Below are positions 7,260 to 15,728 of a DNA stretch of 64,000 bases, one piece after another. Under the pieces are notes generated by a model. That model made no database searches. It had not been told where the DNA came from and saw only the letters and a list, made by a program, of their open reading frames with translations. Numbering within the stretch: the stretch's first letter is position 1; each line of letters starts with the position of its first letter. Position numbers and translations under genes: made by a program. The stretch is from Oscillospiraceae bacterium (GTDB taxonomy: Bacteria; Bacillota; Clostridia; Oscillospirales; Ruminococcaceae), in assembly GCA_021203065.1 (NCBI GenBank), contig JAJQBX010000021.1:256514-320513 (forward strand). Reading direction: 5' to 3'.

Positions 7260-8125
7260 GATCTGATCACTTCTTCTGATGAAACAGGCTCATAAACTCC
7301 TATAGTCGGATGCTCCCGGGTAAGCCTTCCGGCGTGCTGTGCCAACCTCTCGTTCTCGAAAAGCCCATAAACGCAGGACCCGCTTCCGGTCATAAGGCTA
7401 TCTGAGCCTCCGAGCTTGACAATCTCTTCCTTAAGCATGAGAATTTCAGGATTCGCCACAGCCCTTTCAAGGTCGTTCGAGAGAAGTCCATGGAAGCTCC
7501 CACCGTTTATAACAGTGTTCATAACCGCCTTGGAAGAGTTGCCATAGGGCAGCTTTTTCTCATCAAAGAGCCGGTAAGCCTCCGGCGTCGAGATTCCGAA
7601 CTCCGGCTTTTTAAGAAGCACATATCCGGTCAAGCCGTTCTCAATTGGCGTGAGAATCTCTCCCATGCCCTCGCAAAGAGCACACCCACCAGTGACAAGA
7701 AACGGCACATCAGCTCCAACCTTTGCGGCAAGCTTCCTGAGCTCATCATAGCTTAATTTCGTCTCAAAAAACCTATTCAGAAGCCTCAAGACCGTTGCGG
7801 CATCCGAAGACCCTCCGCCCAGACCAGCCTGAGAGGGGATATTCTTCTCAATATAGATGTCAACTCCGTCAGAAATTCCTGCATGCTCCAAGAACACACT
7901 TGCCGCCTTGTGGCAGGTGTTCTTTTCGTCAAGCGGCATGTCTTTGACAAATTTTCCGCCATCAGCGAACAGCCGGATTTCGCCAGCAGAATTTTTCTCA
8001 ACCGAAATCTCATCATGAAGTGAAATCGTCTGCATGATGGACGCTATCGAGTGATAGCCATTCTCAAGCTTTCCTGTAACATCCAGAGTGAGATTTATCT
8101 TGGCATAAGCCTTTCCCTCAAGCAT
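7256..8125 (-). CDS. ispE: 4-diphosphocytidyl-2-C-methyl-D-erythritol kinase
   Basis: A 289-residue GHMP kinase of the non-mevalonate isoprenoid pathway; it phosphorylates CDP-methylerythritol using ATP. It opens with AYAKINLTLDVTGK, has the ATP-binding motif PSQAGLGGGSSDAA (about 93-106) and the late GHMP motif SLMTGSGSCVYG. Length matches the family. It overlaps the upstream aminotransferase gene by 8 nt and the downstream radical SAM gene by 4 nt. Confidence 0.95.
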   Translation of the reverse strand: MLEGKAYAKINLTLDVTGKLENGYHSIASIMQTISLHDEISVEKNSAGEIRLFADGGKFVKDMPLDEKNTCHKAASVFLEHAGISDGVDIYIEKNIPSQAGLGGGSSDAATVLRLLNRFFETKLSYDELRKLAAKVGADVPFLVTGGCALCEGMGEILTPIENGLTGYVLLKKPEFGISTPEAYRLFDEKKLPYGNSSKAVMNTVINGGSFHGLLSNDLERAVANPEILMLKEEIVKLGGSDSLMTGSGSCVYGLFENERLAQHAGRLTREHPTIGVYEPVSSEEVIRS

Positions 8126-9296
8126 TTTCGCTCCTCAATTCGTCAAGAAATTCCCTTATCCTCGAGACAGCTTCCATCAGATGCCTCAGCGAATAGGCAT
8201 AGGAAACCCTTATGTAGCCCTCGCCGCAGTCTCCGAAAGCATTTCCCGGGATGACCGCAACACGCTTGCTGTGAAGAAGCTTGTCGCAGAATTCATCGCT
8301 CGAAAGCCCGGTTGATTTGATGGACGGGAAGACATAGAACGCTCCCTCCGGTGTGAAGCAGTCGAGCCCGAGCTCCCTGAAAGCGTTGACAAGGTATCTT
8401 CTTCTTATATCGTACTCAGAAACCATGTGCTTGACGTCGTTTTCTGAATTCGTAAGAGCCTCGATAGCGGCATACTGGCTTATTGTGGGGGAGGACATAA
8501 TCCCGAACTGGTGGATCTTCAACGCCTGCATGGTGATTTCATGCGGGGCGCACATATACCCAAGCCTCCATCCGGTCATGGCAAACGCCTTTGAGAAGCC
8601 ATTTACGTAAATAGTTCTCTCTTTCATTCCCTCAAGCGAAATGATGGAAAAGTGCTTCTTCCCATATGTGAGCTCGCTGTAGATTTCATCGGTCAGAACG
8701 GCAATATTAGTGCCTCTCAAGACCTCTGCAATCTTCTCAAGGTCTTCACGCTCCATAATCGCACCAGTAGGGTTATTGGGATAGGGGAGAATAAGAAGCT
8801 TTGTTTTCTCTGTTATGGCGGCTTTCAGCTCTTCTACCGTCAGCTTGAAGCTGTCCTCAGCCTTGGTTTCGATAATGATGGGAGTCCCGCCCGTGAGCTC
8901 TACAATCGGCTTGTAGCAGACAAAGGACGGTTCCGGGATGATAACCTCGTCGCCCTGCTCGATAATTGCACGGATGGTAAGGTCTATAGCCTCCGAACCG
9001 CCAACGGTTACTATAATCTCACTTGCCGGGTCGTAGCTTACTCCCGTGTGCTTCTCGGTGTATTCGCTGATTGATTTACGGAGGTTCATAAGTCCCGAAT
9101 TGGCAGTATAGAAGGTCTTGCCTCTTTCCAAAGCAACTATAGCTTCACGCCTTATCTGCCAAGGAGTGTGGAAGTCCGGTTCGCCGACGCCAAGGGAAAT
9201 AACGTCGTCCATGGTTGCGGCAACGTCAAAATACTTTCTTATGCCGGACGGCTTTATCTCAGCGGCTTTTTTGCCGATGAGCTTTTCATAGTCCAT
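8118..9296 (-). CDS. Class I PLP-dependent aminotransferase
   Basis: A 392-residue fold-type I aminotransferase of the aspartate/aromatic aminotransferase group. Visible are the substrate segment SLGVGEPDFHTPW, PYPNNPTGAIM (Asn contacting PLP), DEIYSELTYG, and the PLP lysine in NGFSKAFAMTGWRLGY (about 235), with the carboxylate-binding Arg in YIRVSYAYS. The amino-acid donor cannot be told from sequence. It follows the Lrp/AsnC gene with a TGATG overlap, an arrangement common in Clostridia, which suggests amino-acid-responsive control. Confidence 0.9.
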   Translation of the reverse strand: MDYEKLIGKKAAEIKPSGIRKYFDVAATMDDVISLGVGEPDFHTPWQIRREAIVALERGKTFYTANSGLMNLRKSISEYTEKHTGVSYDPASEIIVTVGGSEAIDLTIRAIIEQGDEVIIPEPSFVCYKPIVELTGGTPIIIETKAEDSFKLTVEELKAAITEKTKLLILPYPNNPTGAIMEREDLEKIAEVLRGTNIAVLTDEIYSELTYGKKHFSIISLEGMKERTIYVNGFSKAFAMTGWRLGYMCAPHEITMQALKIHQFGIMSSPTISQYAAIEALTNSENDVKHMVSEYDIRRRYLVNAFRELGLDCFTPEGAFYVFPSIKSTGLSSDEFCDKLLHSKRVAVIPGNAFGDCGEGYIRVSYAYSLRHLMEAVSRIREFLDELRSENA

Positions 9297-9769
9297 CAGT
9301 CCTGCCCTCTTTCGTCACGCTCGAAGTCGGCAAGAAGAATGCCGTTCTCCTTGTATTTCTGCAGGAAGAAGTGGGTAGAGGTGGAGACCACCCCGTCAAT
9401 AGTGGCAAGCCGTTGTGCCACGAAGTTCGAAACGTCCCTTATATTTTTGCATCTGACAGTCACGGCAAGGTCATAGCCTCCCGACATGAGGGAAACGCTC
9501 TCGACCTCCTCATACTGCGAGATATAGCCCGCAATCTCGTCATAGCCGACCTGAGCCTTTGGGGTGACCGAAAGCTCGATATATGCCGAAACACTGTCCT
9601 TGTTGACGATGTCGTCGTCCATAATTGTTGAATAGCCCTTTATAACGCCGGTTCTTTCGAGCTCGCTTATATCATGAGCGACATCCTCCTCGGTTCTTCC
9701 AAGGAGCGTTGCAAGCTCCTTATTTGAAAGACGTGCGTTTGTTTTAAGTAAGCTTAATAGCTGAGTCAT
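9296..9769 (-). CDS. Lrp/AsnC family transcriptional regulator
   Basis: A 157-residue regulator. The N-terminal winged helix-turn-helix (about 1-60) includes NARLSNKELATLLGRTEEDV, and the C-terminal RAM domain (about 65-145) includes AYIELSVTPKAQVGYDEI and SGGYDLAVTVRCKN, the ligand-sensing fold that assembles dimers into octamers around DNA. It is first in the operon and probably controls it. Promoter at 9806-9834. Confidence 0.93.
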   Translation of the reverse strand: MTQLLSLLKTNARLSNKELATLLGRTEEDVAHDISELERTGVIKGYSTIMDDDIVNKDSVSAYIELSVTPKAQVGYDEIAGYISQYEEVESVSLMSGGYDLAVTVRCKNIRDVSNFVAQRLATIDGVVSTSTHFFLQKYKENGILLADFERDERGQD

Positions 9770-9805
9770 ATTATCACTGCCTTTAAAAAATTCTATATGG
9801 CTATA

Positions 9806-9834
9806 AGTTTATCATATTGCAGCTGATAAGTCAA
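9806..9834 (-). promoter_or_regulatory. Promoter of the lrp-aminotransferase-ispE operon
   Basis: Minus strand TTGACT (9829-9834), 17 bp, TAAACT (9806-9811), about 37 nt before the lrp start. Confidence 0.65.
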
Positions 9835-9887
9835 TCATGCGATATGCAAAAAGCCTTTTAAAATCGCAATTTTATCTCAAAAAGTCC

Positions 9888-9916
9888 TTGACATCTGCGC
9901 TGTAACGGTGTATAAT
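9888..9916 (+). promoter_or_regulatory. Consensus promoter of a short transcript
   Basis: Perfect TTGACA (9888-9893), 17 bp, perfect TATAAT (9911-9916). It drives the unit that ends at the terminator 10101-10134. Confidence 0.85.
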
Positions 9917-9964
9917 ATTGAACTTGTGGGAATCACAAATATTTTTAAGAAAGGATCGGGAACA

Positions 9965-10093
9965 ATGCGTTTGGATAATCTGTATGTTTACAGCCAGTAT
10001 GATTACATGTCAATACATCTACAGATACAATCAGGTATCAGAAAAGTACTACCCCGATTCCTTGAAGACCGACAAAACGGTTTTAGCGGATGA
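9965..10093 (+). CDS. Possible 42-aa protein in a short transcript; unknown
   Basis: The transcript defined by the 9888 promoter and the 10101 terminator (about 210 nt) holds one frame starting ATG 9965 (MRLDNLYVYSQYDYM) with a GAAAGGA-like site. The end of this frame looks less protein-like than the adjacent frame, which closes YYPDSLKTDKTVLADE at 10095-10097, so the gene may carry a frameshift. The RNA begins with a small hairpin (9924-9938). It could equally be a small RNA. No family recognised. Confidence 0.3.
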   Translation: MRLDNLYVYSQYDYMSIHLQIQSGIRKVLPRFLEDRQNGFSG

Positions 10094-10100
10094 ATAAGTG

Positions 10101-10134
10101 CCTTCGATACTTTATGGTATCGAGGGCTGTTTTA
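10101..10134 (+). terminator. Terminator of the short transcript
   Basis: 10-bp stem (10101-10110 with 10117-10126, one G-U), 6-nt loop, followed by a T-rich tract (10130-10134). Confidence 0.75.
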
Positions 10135-10199
10135 TTATAGATTGTCTTAACAAGTATGTCTTTTTATGGATTTTCAGGATACATTAGGAAGGTGATTTT

Positions 10200-12764
10200 A
10201 TGAAGCATTTTGACGCATTGCCGCAGCTTGTCGCAGACGAGCTCTGCAAGCGTGGCGTCAATACTGAGAAGCTCCTCTACTGCGTAAAGGCTGACCTCGA
10301 CGGCGAGGGAAAATATTTCGACGTCTATGTCACTTTCGATGAGAATGAGCTTTACATAATCAGCGGCTACGAGGAGTACCGGCAAGCCACCACCAAGGAA
10401 GAGTTTGAAGAAAAGCTCCGTGGCACTCCCGTCATCAAGAAATTCTTCAAAACCGCTCCCACAAAGGAACTGATCTCCTATCGCGTGGAGGACTTTCAGG
10501 AGTACGAAATTGCAAAGATAAAGAATATCTACGTCGACCGCCACCAGAATTCGGCAAGACTTGTTTTAGGTATGCTCCGTGAGGGCGAAGTCGAAGATTT
10601 CTCCGAAAAGCCCGATGGCGGCGGACACGGTCATCACGGACATCCGCCAATGGGTGCAAGACCGGATGGCGGACCTCCGATGGGACCACCTCCCGGAGGA
10701 CCGGGAGGACCGGGCGGCGGACCGGGAGGACCTCCTCCTGAGGGCGGCTTCGGCGGCGGACCGAGCTTCGGCTGGTCTCCGAGCGAGTATGAGCACGACC
10801 GTGAGAACATCCTCATCGCAAGGTTTTCAATCGGCTACTGCGAGAAGTTCGAACGCTTCTGCGAGAGAGTCAATATGACCCACCGTCACGAGGAGATAGA
10901 CGACACGCTTTTAGACAGCAAGAACACCGTCTGCCCCATCTGCCATCAGCCGTACCCGAACCCCAACCGCCCCGTATGCCCGAGGTGCGTCGACAAGCGT
11001 TCGATATTCGGCAAACTGATGGGACTTTTCAAGGACTTCAAGCTCGAAATCACACTTATTATGGCTTCGATTCTCCTGTCGAACGTCATGGCGGTAATAA
11101 CTCCGTGGTTCAGCTCAAAGATGCTCTATGACGACGTCTTAAGCGAATCGGGTAAGTTCTATGGTCAGGTTCTGCTGATAGTACTTCTCATGTTATTTAC
11201 GAATATCTTAAGCAAACTGACAGGTCTTTTCTCCGGAATCGTAACCGCAAAGGTCGTCCCCCACGTCACGCACACTCTCCGCTCGAAGATTTACGCCTCG
11301 ATGAACAATCTGTCGCTGCAGTTCTTCACGAGCAAGCAAACCGGTTCTCTTATGTCGAGAGTTGACCGTGACAGCAACAATGTCTACAGCTTCTTTGTCG
11401 ATATAGTGCCCTACGGAATCGCAAACATAGTCAAGCTCGTTGGAATCGGAGCTATCATGATGATGCTTAGCCCGGTATTGACAATAGGGCTTGTAATCCT
11501 GATGGTAATCCTCCTGTTCGCCGACAACTTCCTCTATAAAAAAGAAAGAAAGCTCTACCGTAAGCTCGATGTTGCTATGAGAAGCCTTAACTCGGTTCTT
11601 TCGGACGTCATGAACGGTCAGCGAGTGGTCAAGTCATTTGCCAAGGAGCAGAAGGAGCGTGACCGCTACAGAAAGAAAAACCGTGACGCCTACGAGGTCA
11701 ACGACAGAATCAATCACCGTATCACAAACACAATCCCGTTCGTCTGGGGATGCTATAATCTTTTAAGCATCGGTCTCTTCTGCATTGGCTGTCTTCTCAT
11801 TGTCATGCAGGTCGAGGTCGGCGGAACGGTATTCACCTATGGCGTGCTTACAGGGCTTATCTCCTACACCAGCATGCTCTACGACCCAATCGACTTCTTT
11901 ATGTGGATTGGAGACCGCTGGGCAAGATGTGTCGATGCGGCATCGAGAATGTTCGAAATCCTCGAAGCAAAGCCCACAGTAGTTGAAGACCCGAACCCCG
12001 TCCGACTTGAGCATTTGGATGGAGACATTGAGTTCAGAAACGTCTTCTTTGAGTATGAAGCGGGACACAGGATCCTCAAAAACGTCTCGTTCAGGGTCAA
12101 TTCAGGTCACATGTTTGGAATTGTCGGCAAGACCGGAGCGGGCAAGTCGACCATCATAAACCTTATGGCAAGGCTCTATGACGTCACCTCCGGCGAAATT
12201 CTCATAAACGGCGTTCCGATCAAGAAGATAGCGACGGAAGACCTCCGCCGTTGCATAGGAATCGTTTCTCAGGAAACCTATATCTTTGTAGGCTCTGTTG
12301 CCGACAATATCCGCTATGCAAGACCTGATGCCACAATGGAAGAGGTCATAGAGGCGGCTAAGTCTGCAAACGCCCATGAGTTCATAACAAAGCTTCCCGA
12401 CGGCTACAACACCAAGATAGGCTCAGGAGGAGTAACCCTTTCCGGAGGCGAGAAGCAGAGAATTTCCATCGCCCGTGCCATCATCCAAGACCCTGATATT
12501 CTTATCTTGGACGAGGCTACAGCCTCGATGGACACCCGTACCGAGCGCAAGATTCAGGTGGCAATCGACAGCCTGAAAGAGGGAAGAACCATCATTTCTA
12601 TAGCTCACCGCCTTTCAACTTTACGTGATGCCGACATGCTCTGCGTTATAGAAAACGGCGAGGTAAAGGAAATGGGAACTCACGACAAGCTCATCCGTGA
12701 AAAGGGCAAGTATTTCGAGCTTTACAGACTCCAAGCCGATGCCCTCAAGTTCATCGAAGACTGA
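10200..12764 (+). CDS. ABC half-transporter with PH-like, Gly/Pro and zinc-ribbon N-terminus
   Basis: An 854-residue protein. Residues 1-230 are a cytosolic beta-rich module (FDVYVTFDENELYI; later ILIARFSIGYCEKFERFC) that looks like a bacterial PH-type domain, split by a Gly/Pro-rich insert at about 139-192. A zinc ribbon follows (C245, C248, C260, C263: CPICHQPYPNPNRPVCPRC). Membrane helices span about 283-590. The ATPase has Walker A VGKTGAGKST, signature LSGGEKQRISIARA and Walker B ILILDEATASMD. It starts after a GGAAGGTG site. Together with the DUF1854 gene and the second half-transporter it should form a heterodimeric exporter. The cargo is unknown; relatives beside DUF1854 are linked to cyanophycin metabolism in proteobacteria. 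Confidence 0.85.
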   Translation: MKHFDALPQLVADELCKRGVNTEKLLYCVKADLDGEGKYFDVYVTFDENELYIISGYEEYRQATTKEEFEEKLRGTPVIKKFFKTAPTKELISYRVEDFQEYEIAKIKNIYVDRHQNSARLVLGMLREGEVEDFSEKPDGGGHGHHGHPPMGARPDGGPPMGPPPGGPGGPGGGPGGPPPEGGFGGGPSFGWSPSEYEHDRENILIARFSIGYCEKFERFCERVNMTHRHEEIDDTLLDSKNTVCPICHQPYPNPNRPVCPRCVDKRSIFGKLMGLFKDFKLEITLIMASILLSNVMAVITPWFSSKMLYDDVLSESGKFYGQVLLIVLLMLFTNILSKLTGLFSGIVTAKVVPHVTHTLRSKIYASMNNLSLQFFTSKQTGSLMSRVDRDSNNVYSFFVDIVPYGIANIVKLVGIGAIMMMLSPVLTIGLVILMVILLFADNFLYKKERKLYRKLDVAMRSLNSVLSDVMNGQRVVKSFAKEQKERDRYRKKNRDAYEVNDRINHRITNTIPFVWGCYNLLSIGLFCIGCLLIVMQVEVGGTVFTYGVLTGLISYTSMLYDPIDFFMWIGDRWARCVDAASRMFEILEAKPTVVEDPNPVRLEHLDGDIEFRNVFFEYEAGHRILKNVSFRVNSGHMFGIVGKTGAGKSTIINLMARLYDVTSGEILINGVPIKKIATEDLRRCIGIVSQETYIFVGSVADNIRYARPDATMEEVIEAAKSANAHEFITKLPDGYNTKIGSGGVTLSGGEKQRISIARAIIQDPDILILDEATASMDTRTERKIQVAIDSLKEGRTIISIAHRLSTLRDADMLCVIENGEVKEMGTHDKLIREKGKYFELYRLQADALKFIED

Positions 12765-12781
12765 GAAAGGAGAAAGTGAAT

Positions 12782-13324
12782 ATGGCTAACAATACAGAAT
12801 ACGTCCCCGAAAAGTTTGAAGTAGACCGTCTTGAGCTTTTGGATTGCTCAAAGCTCGACTTCTACCGTGACGATGCTGGCTTCATCTCGCTCAAGTATGA
12901 GGGTCAGGAGTATTTCAACGTAAGACTTACCCGTCTTATGCCGTTCTACTCCGCTACCACCTACATAAGCGTAGCATACGACAACGAAGATAAAGAGTTT
13001 AAAGAAATAGGCGTTATCAAGGACATGAATGAGCTATCTGACGAACAGTATAAGCTCGTCGATGAGTACTTGGAGTATAAGTACTTCATGCCGGAGATTA
13101 CAAAGGTCTATTCTATAAAGGACAACTCCCGTGGATTCATCTTCGTCGACATCGACACCACCGCCGGCAGAAAGACCATCTGCATCCGTGACTGGTATTC
13201 AAACTTCCGCATGCTTTCCGACAAGTATCTCTATGCCAATGACGTCGACGGCAACAAATATTGCTGCAACGACATCAATAAGCTTGACAAGAAGAGCCTT
13301 GCTGTTCTCGAAATCTATATTTAA
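12782..13324 (+). CDS. DUF1854 family protein
   Basis: A 180-residue soluble protein, rich in beta strands and acidic and aromatic residues, with the DUF1854 pattern: FNVRLTRLMPFYSATTYIS, IGVIKDMNELSDEQ, YFMPEITKVYSI, then DVDGNKYCCNDINKLDKKS near the end. No catalytic motif is visible. The start is ATG 12782, 9 nt after GGAG; an upstream in-frame GTG (12776) is less likely. It sits between two ABC half-transporter genes, 17 nt after the first, so it is probably an accessory subunit of that transporter. DUF1854 next to such ABC genes is also known from cyanophycin-storing bacteria. Confidence 0.8.
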   Translation: MANNTEYVPEKFEVDRLELLDCSKLDFYRDDAGFISLKYEGQEYFNVRLTRLMPFYSATTYISVAYDNEDKEFKEIGVIKDMNELSDEQYKLVDEYLEYKYFMPEITKVYSIKDNSRGFIFVDIDTTAGRKTICIRDWYSNFRMLSDKYLYANDVDGNKYCCNDINKLDKKSLAVLEIYI

Positions 13325-13347
13325 TGTACAATGTACAATGTACAATG
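13323..13347 (+). repeat. Tandem heptamer AATGTAC x3.5
   Basis: Three and a half perfect copies of AATGTAC begin at the stop codon of the DUF1854 gene. The unit is self-complementary (GTAC). It fills the junction where the start of the next ABC gene would be expected. Confidence 0.85.
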
Positions 13348-13401
13348 GTGGAGTTGCCTTTGGCAACATATTCAGATTTATAAGGGGGAATATCTACGAA
13401 C

Positions 13402-15636
13402 CTGTTAATCTCCGTACCGGAGGGGAAGAGTCTTGACGACTTCGTCTTCTCTGTCCCTTTCAACCTATACAACAAGGCGAACAAGGTTGACGGGCACCTC
13501 TGCGTCACTCATGAGGATATATTTGTGTATATCGGCTCTGAGATAAAAGAGAGCTTCCCGATAAAGTCGCATGAGGAATACGCCTGTGAACAGCTTGTCG
13601 GCTGCTCGATGATGGTGGGCAGGCATGACGACACCGACGAAAAGTTCATCTGCTCGTTCACTCAGGACAACTTCATCGCCTTTGCCGAGCTCTGCAAGCT
13701 CCTCAACCACTACCTCACAACCGGTATCTTCATTGAAAAGAGCGACATCGACGAGCCGAAGTGCCCGAAATGTGGTCTGCCTCTTGACGGCTACACCGAG
13801 TGCCCCTATTGCGCCTCAAAGGTCAAGGTCTTCATGAAGATTTTCAAGAGGATCGGACCATACAAAAAGGCATTTGGAATAGCAATTCTCTGCACAATCA
13901 TAACCGAAATCATCGAAGTAATAAAGCCCTACATAAACAGGCTTCTGGTTGACAACTATGTCATCCCGGCTCAGGACGGAACGCAGTCGCTGAGCGATTT
14001 CAGCATGAGCGGCTTTGCGCTCCTCTGTGCGTCGCTCTTTGTGACGGTCATAATAACGACTATCTTAGACCGGGTCAACCTAAAGAACAGCTACTATGTA
14101 TCGCTGAATTTAGGTCAGGATCTACGTCAGGACGTCTTTGACAAGACACTTGATCTGTCGATGTCTTCTGTCTCCAAGAAAACCGCTGGTGAACTCATCT
14201 CCCGTGTCTCGAACGACGCAAACAAGATCCAGAGCTTCATCACCGATAACGGCAAAAACGCCGTCGTCAGGGTCTTATCTCTCGTGATAGTCGCAGTAAT
14301 ACTGTTTGTCATGAACTGGCGGCTTGCGCTGATGGTAATAATTCCTCTGCCGTTCGTGGCTCTTTTGGTCAAGAAGATAGGAAACATCATGCGCATGTAC
14401 TTCAGCCGTTCGTGGAGATTCTCAAATTCCCACTCAAGGCTTCTTCATGACACACTGAATGGCATCCGTGTAGTAAAATCCTGCGGAACCGAGAAAGCCG
14501 AAACCGAGAAGTATGAAAAAGCCTCCGGCGCATGGGCAAAAGCTGCATCCAAGGCTGAGGTCGTCTGGAATCTACTCAACCCTATTTCCGACTTTGTCCT
14601 GATAATCGGCAACTACTTTGTCGTTTTCTTCGGTGCAAAAATGGTCTTGGGACAGATGCCCGGCTGGGGAACGATGACCTTGGGTGAATTAACCCAGTTC
14701 ACGTCCTATGTCAGCATGCTCTACACGCCTTTAAGATGGCTCATCCAGCTTCCGAAGTCTATTGCAGACGTCTCGGTCAGTGCTTCGAAGGTATTTGAGA
14801 TATTGGAGGAGCAGACCGATGTCCGTGACAGCTCCGACTGCGTCGACCTCGACATCAAGGGCGACATCGAATTCAACCATGTCTACTTCGGCTATAAGGT
14901 CTACAATCCAGTTCTTAAAGACATCAGCTGCAAGCTCGAAAAGGGCAAGATGTACGGCATTGTAGGACACTCCGGAGTCGGCAAATCCACGATGATAAAC
15001 CTGATCCTCCGGCTTTACGACGTCACCCAAGGCGAAATCAAGATTGATGGCGTCAACATCAAGGACATCTCCCAGCAGAGTCTGCGCTCGCAGGTCGGTG
15101 TTGTCCTGCAGGAAACCTACCTCTTTGAGGGAAGCGTCCTCGACAATATCACCTATGCCAAGCCGGATGCGACTTTTGAAGAAGTGGTTCAGGCGGCAAA
15201 GATTGCTCACGCCCACGAGTTTATAACCAAGCTTCCCGACGGTTATAACACACGTGTCGGCAGTAAGGGCTACACCCTCTCCGGCGGCGAACGCCAGAGA
15301 GTAGCCATAGCCCGTGCAATCCTCCACGACCCGAAGATTATAATCCTTGATGAAGCTACTGCCTCTCTCGATACCGAGACAGAGCGTCAGATTCAGGAGG
15401 GCTTGAACGAGCTCTGCAAGGGCAGAACGACGATAGCCATCGCCCACCGTCTCTCAACCCTTTCCCATGCCGACCAGCTGATAGTCCTGAACAAAGGACG
15501 CCTCGCCGAAATGGGCACTCACGACGAACTCATGCGCCACCAAGGCGTCTACTACTCCCTCGTCATGGCTCAGAGACAGACTACCAAGATGAAGAAAGCG
15601 AATGTGAATGCTTCTCCTGCTTCTCAGCCGGTATAA
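13402..15636 (+). CDS. Second ABC half-transporter with PH-like domain and zinc ribbon
   Basis: About 744 residues from a proposed CTG start at 13402. Convincing protein sequence (LISVPEGKSLDDFVFSVPFN, then VDGHLCVTHEDIFVYIG) precedes the first conventional start, GTG 13525, and forms the front of the PH-like domain; the in-frame stop is at 13381-13383. A zinc ribbon follows (CPKC, nine residues, CPYC), then about six membrane helices and an ATPase with Walker A VGHSGVGKST, LSGGERQRVAIARA and IIILDEATASLD. It is the obvious heterodimer partner of the 10200-12764 protein. The start is uncertain: GTG 13525 has a weak GAGG site, and no ATG, GTG or TTG lies upstream in frame after the stop. Confidence 0.82.
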   Translation: MLISVPEGKSLDDFVFSVPFNLYNKANKVDGHLCVTHEDIFVYIGSEIKESFPIKSHEEYACEQLVGCSMMVGRHDDTDEKFICSFTQDNFIAFAELCKLLNHYLTTGIFIEKSDIDEPKCPKCGLPLDGYTECPYCASKVKVFMKIFKRIGPYKKAFGIAILCTIITEIIEVIKPYINRLLVDNYVIPAQDGTQSLSDFSMSGFALLCASLFVTVIITTILDRVNLKNSYYVSLNLGQDLRQDVFDKTLDLSMSSVSKKTAGELISRVSNDANKIQSFITDNGKNAVVRVLSLVIVAVILFVMNWRLALMVIIPLPFVALLVKKIGNIMRMYFSRSWRFSNSHSRLLHDTLNGIRVVKSCGTEKAETEKYEKASGAWAKAASKAEVVWNLLNPISDFVLIIGNYFVVFFGAKMVLGQMPGWGTMTLGELTQFTSYVSMLYTPLRWLIQLPKSIADVSVSASKVFEILEEQTDVRDSSDCVDLDIKGDIEFNHVYFGYKVYNPVLKDISCKLEKGKMYGIVGHSGVGKSTMINLILRLYDVTQGEIKIDGVNIKDISQQSLRSQVGVVLQETYLFEGSVLDNITYAKPDATFEEVVQAAKIAHAHEFITKLPDGYNTRVGSKGYTLSGGERQRVAIARAILHDPKIIILDEATASLDTETERQIQEGLNELCKGRTTIAIAHRLSTLSHADQLIVLNKGRLAEMGTHDELMRHQGVYYSLVMAQRQTTKMKKANVNASPASQPV

Positions 15637-15642
15637 CGATAA

Positions 15643-15696
15643 ACACCGCTTATTTCAAAATGCGTTCTTGCGTTTTGTGGATAAGCGGTGTATAAT
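15643..15696 (+). promoter_or_regulatory. Promoter and inverted repeat controlling the toxin-antitoxin pair
   Basis: TTGCGT (15668-15673), 17 bp, TATAAT (15691-15696). An 11-bp inverted repeat (15643-15653 with 15681-15691) brackets the -35 and touches the -10, with an inner CAAAA/TTTTG pairing. It may be both the operator for the antitoxin and the 3' hairpin of the ABC operon. Confidence 0.6.
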
Positions 15697-15728
15697 ATAA
15701 GTGTGAGTTTTTATAAGGAGGTTTTCTC

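Noticed and set aside
14731..15447. A 238-codon minus-strand frame inside the second ABC gene
   Set aside because: It is antisense to the conserved ATPase motifs, without ribosome site or family.
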